Assembly (NCBI GenBank): GCA_027858555.1
Contig: JAQICP010000141.1
Span: forward strand, 1 to 5,955
Direction of reading: 5' to 3'
Source of the DNA: Vallitaleaceae bacterium
GTDB lineage: Bacteria; Bacillota; Clostridia; Lachnospirales; Vallitaleaceae
DNA length: 5,955 bases
The notes beneath the pieces were generated by a model, which was not told the DNA's origin, did no database searches, and was given only the letters and a program-made list of their open reading frames with translations. This document shows, piece after piece, positions 4,047 to 5,955 of this stretch (position 1 is the first letter of the stretch; each line of letters opens with the position of its first letter). A program made the translations under genes and the position numbers.

Positions 4047-5955
4047 ATGAAACGATATTATAATTTACCTGAAATGCATGAAATAATTAGTGCCAATCAT
4101 AAAGATCCCCATCATATACTAGGTATACACAAAGTGACAGATAAAAAATATGTGATCAATGTGTTTCAACCTTATGCAAAACAAGTTGAAGTTATAAGCG
4201 ATGATCAAAGCGTTCTATTAATGGAGAAACATCATGAAGATGGATTTTATTCAATCTTTGAACCGTCTAAAATCAATTATAAAATAAGAATGACCAGTTT
4301 TGATGAAAATACATGGGAAATGGCTGATCCGTATGCCTTTGATCCCGTTATCTCGGATATGGATGTGTATCTATTTAATAAGGGAACCCACTATGAGATA
4401 TATGATAAATTGGGGGCTCACCCCATGACTTTAGATGGTGTTGATGGCGTTCAGTTTGCTGTTTGGGCACCTAATGCTAAAAGAGTTAGTGTCATAGGCA
4501 ACTTTTCCAACTGGGATGGGCGTGTCTATCCTATGCGTAGTCTAGACAATTCTGGTATCTATGAATTATTCATTCCAGGACTGCAAGTTAATGAAGTATA
4601 TAAATATGAGATAAAAAATAAAGATGGCCATATCATAGAAAAGGCAGATCCATTTGCAAACTATGCTGAAATGAGACCTAGCACTGCTAGTAAGATTACT
4701 AGCTTAAAGGGTTATACGTGGAATGACAAACAATGGATTGATGCTAGAGACGAGCGTTTTAATATTGATATACCTATGTCCATATATGAGGTTCACTTAG
4801 GTTCATGGAAGAGAACTTTGGATAATAATTATCTGAGTTATAAGGAACTGGCTCATGATTTGGTTGATTATGTTGCAGATATGGGGTATACGCATATAGA
4901 ACTAATGCCAGTCACAGAGTATCCATATGATGGCTCTTGGGGCTATCAGGTTACTGGTTATTTTGCGCCAACTAGTCGATTTGGTGAACCTATAGACTTT
5001 ATGTATTTTATCGACCATTGTCATCAGAATAATATTGGTGTCATCATGGATTGGGTGCCTGCACATTTTCCTAAAGATGCCCATGGTTTAATTGAATTTG
5101 ATGGTTCTGCACTATATGAACATGAAGATGTAAGACAAGGTGAACACCCTCAATGGGGTACTAAGATATTCAACTTTGAACGTAATGAAGTGGCTAACTT
5201 TTTAATAGCTAATGCAATTTTTTGGATTAAAAAGTTCCATATTGATGGACTCAGGGTTGATGCCGTGGCTTCCATGCTTTATCTCGATTATGGTAAAGAA
5301 GAAGGCGAGTGGGTACCCAATAGTTTCGGTGGCAGAGAAAATCTAGGTGCTGAAGAATTCTTGAAGCATATGAATTCTATTATATATGGTATGTATCCGG
5401 GGATTCATATGATAGCTGAAGAATCAACTGCATGGCAAGGTGTATCAAGACCAACCGATAAAGGTGGACTTGGATTTGGGCTAAAGTGGAATATGGGGTG
5501 GATGAATGACTTTCTGGCATATATTGAGGAAGATCCCATTCATAGACAATATCATCATGGTGAACTCACCTTTGGTATGGTATATGCCTATACGGAAAAC
5601 TTTATTTTAGTTCTTTCACATGATGAGGTTGTTCATGGTAAGGGCTCTATAATTGGTAAAATGCCAGGGGACTATTGGCAAAAATTTGCCAATGTTCGTG
5701 TTGCATATGGTTTCATGTATGGGCATCCAGGCAAGAAATTACTATTTATGGGAAGTGAATTTGGTCAATTCGAAGAATGGAATGAAGATAAAAGTCTAGA
5801 TTGGCATTTATTGGAGTTTGATAAACACCGAGAATTACAAGCCTATATTAAAGATTTAAATCATATCTATACTTCAGAAAAAGCGATGTGGTATGATGAT
5901 TTCACACCTGCAGGTTTTGAGTGGATTAATTGTTCAGATGCCGAAAATAGTATCG
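4047..5955 (+). CDS. glgB: 1,4-alpha-glucan (glycogen) branching enzyme GlgB, 3' end beyond window
   Basis: The first 636 codons are uninterrupted to the window edge. The enzyme cuts an alpha-1,4-glucan chain and re-attaches the fragment by an alpha-1,6 bond, creating glycogen branches in the cytoplasm. Order of parts: an N-terminal beta-sandwich domain (about 1-105; NHKDPHHILGIHK at 17-29), a CBM48 domain (about 120-205; LGAHPMTLDGVDGVQFAVW at 122-140), then the GH13 barrel. Conserved region I is DWVPAH (335-340), II GLRVDAVAS (401-409), III AEES (457-460) and IV LSHDE (523-527). The nucleophile is D405, the acid/base E458 and the third carboxylate D526, with R403, H340 and H525 also present. 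About 90-110 C-terminal residues, the usual beta domain, should lie outside the window. AAAGAGG (4032-4038) sits 8 bases before the ATG at 4047; an ATG at 4040 is too close to it and out of frame. The gene often leads glg clusters, but what follows here is not visible. Confidence 0.96.
   Translation, partial: MKRYYNLPEMHEIISANHKDPHHILGIHKVTDKKYVINVFQPYAKQVEVISDDQSVLLMEKHHEDGFYSIFEPSKINYKIRMTSFDENTWEMADPYAFDPVISDMDVYLFNKGTHYEIYDKLGAHPMTLDGVDGVQFAVWAPNAKRVSVIGNFSNWDGRVYPMRSLDNSGIYELFIPGLQVNEVYKYEIKNKDGHIIEKADPFANYAEMRPSTASKITSLKGYTWNDKQWIDARDERFNIDIPMSIYEVHLGSWKRTLDNNYLSYKELAHDLVDYVADMGYTHIELMPVTEYPYDGSWGYQVTGYFAPTSRFGEPIDFMYFIDHCHQNNIGVIMDWVPAHFPKDAHGLIEFDGSALYEHEDVRQGEHPQWGTKIFNFERNEVANFLIANAIFWIKKFHIDGLRVDAVASMLYLDYGKEEGEWVPNSFGGRENLGAEEFLKHMNSIIYGMYPGIHMIAEESTAWQGVSRPTDKGGLGFGLKWNMGWMNDFLAYIEEDPIHRQYHHGELTFGMVYAYTENFILVLSHDEVVHGKGSIIGKMPGDYWQKFANVRVAYGFMYGHPGKKLLFMGSEFGQFEEWNEDKSLDWHLLEFDKHRELQAYIKDLNHIYTSEKAMWYDDFTPAGFEWINCSDAENSI

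Noticed and set aside
4902..5084. Minus-strand open frame of 60 codons
   Set aside because: It is antisense to the GH13 barrel of glgB, which is clearly the coding strand there.

Overview
The window is AT-rich and carries Gram-positive-style signals: strong GGAGG-type ribosome binding sites, extended -10 promoters and compact U-tailed terminators. It uses the standard bacterial code, with TAA and TAG stops and tryptophan encoded by TGG. The style of the proteins suggests a low-GC member of the Firmicutes, probably a clostridial or Lachnospirales-like bacterium. This assignment is inference from protein style and was not tested by a database search.

Layout. (1) About 35-1570, minus strand: an IS91-family (HUH, two-tyrosine) insertion element. 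It holds a complete-looking transposase (331-1473) and, downstream on the same strand, a 60-residue acidic protein (84-266) with its own strong ribosome binding site. A hairpin with a T-rich tail (35-68) follows the small gene, and two hairpins (1517-1534 and 1546-1562) lie upstream of the transposase. The exact element ends cannot be fixed from this sequence. (2) 1621-3754, plus strand: an apparently self-contained hflK-hflC operon, with an extended -10 promoter, two membrane-anchored SPFH proteins 12 bases apart, and a strong terminator. (3) 3755-4046: an intergenic stretch with no supportable gene and a good promoter at its downstream end. (4) 4047 to the window end, plus strand: the first 636 codons of glgB, the glycogen branching enzyme, with every GH13 catalytic residue present. 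It is open at the right edge because the window ends, not because it is broken.

The three blocks look like independent transcription units. HflK and HflC should form a membrane SPFH complex, classically a partner of the FtsH protease, and no ftsH is visible here. GlgB makes alpha-1,6 branches in glycogen and probably begins a glycogen gene cluster continuing beyond the window. The IS91-like element is a mobile insertion just upstream of the hflK promoter, which it leaves intact. I found no clear evidence of a wholly new system. The least explained item is the small acidic protein carried behind the transposase.
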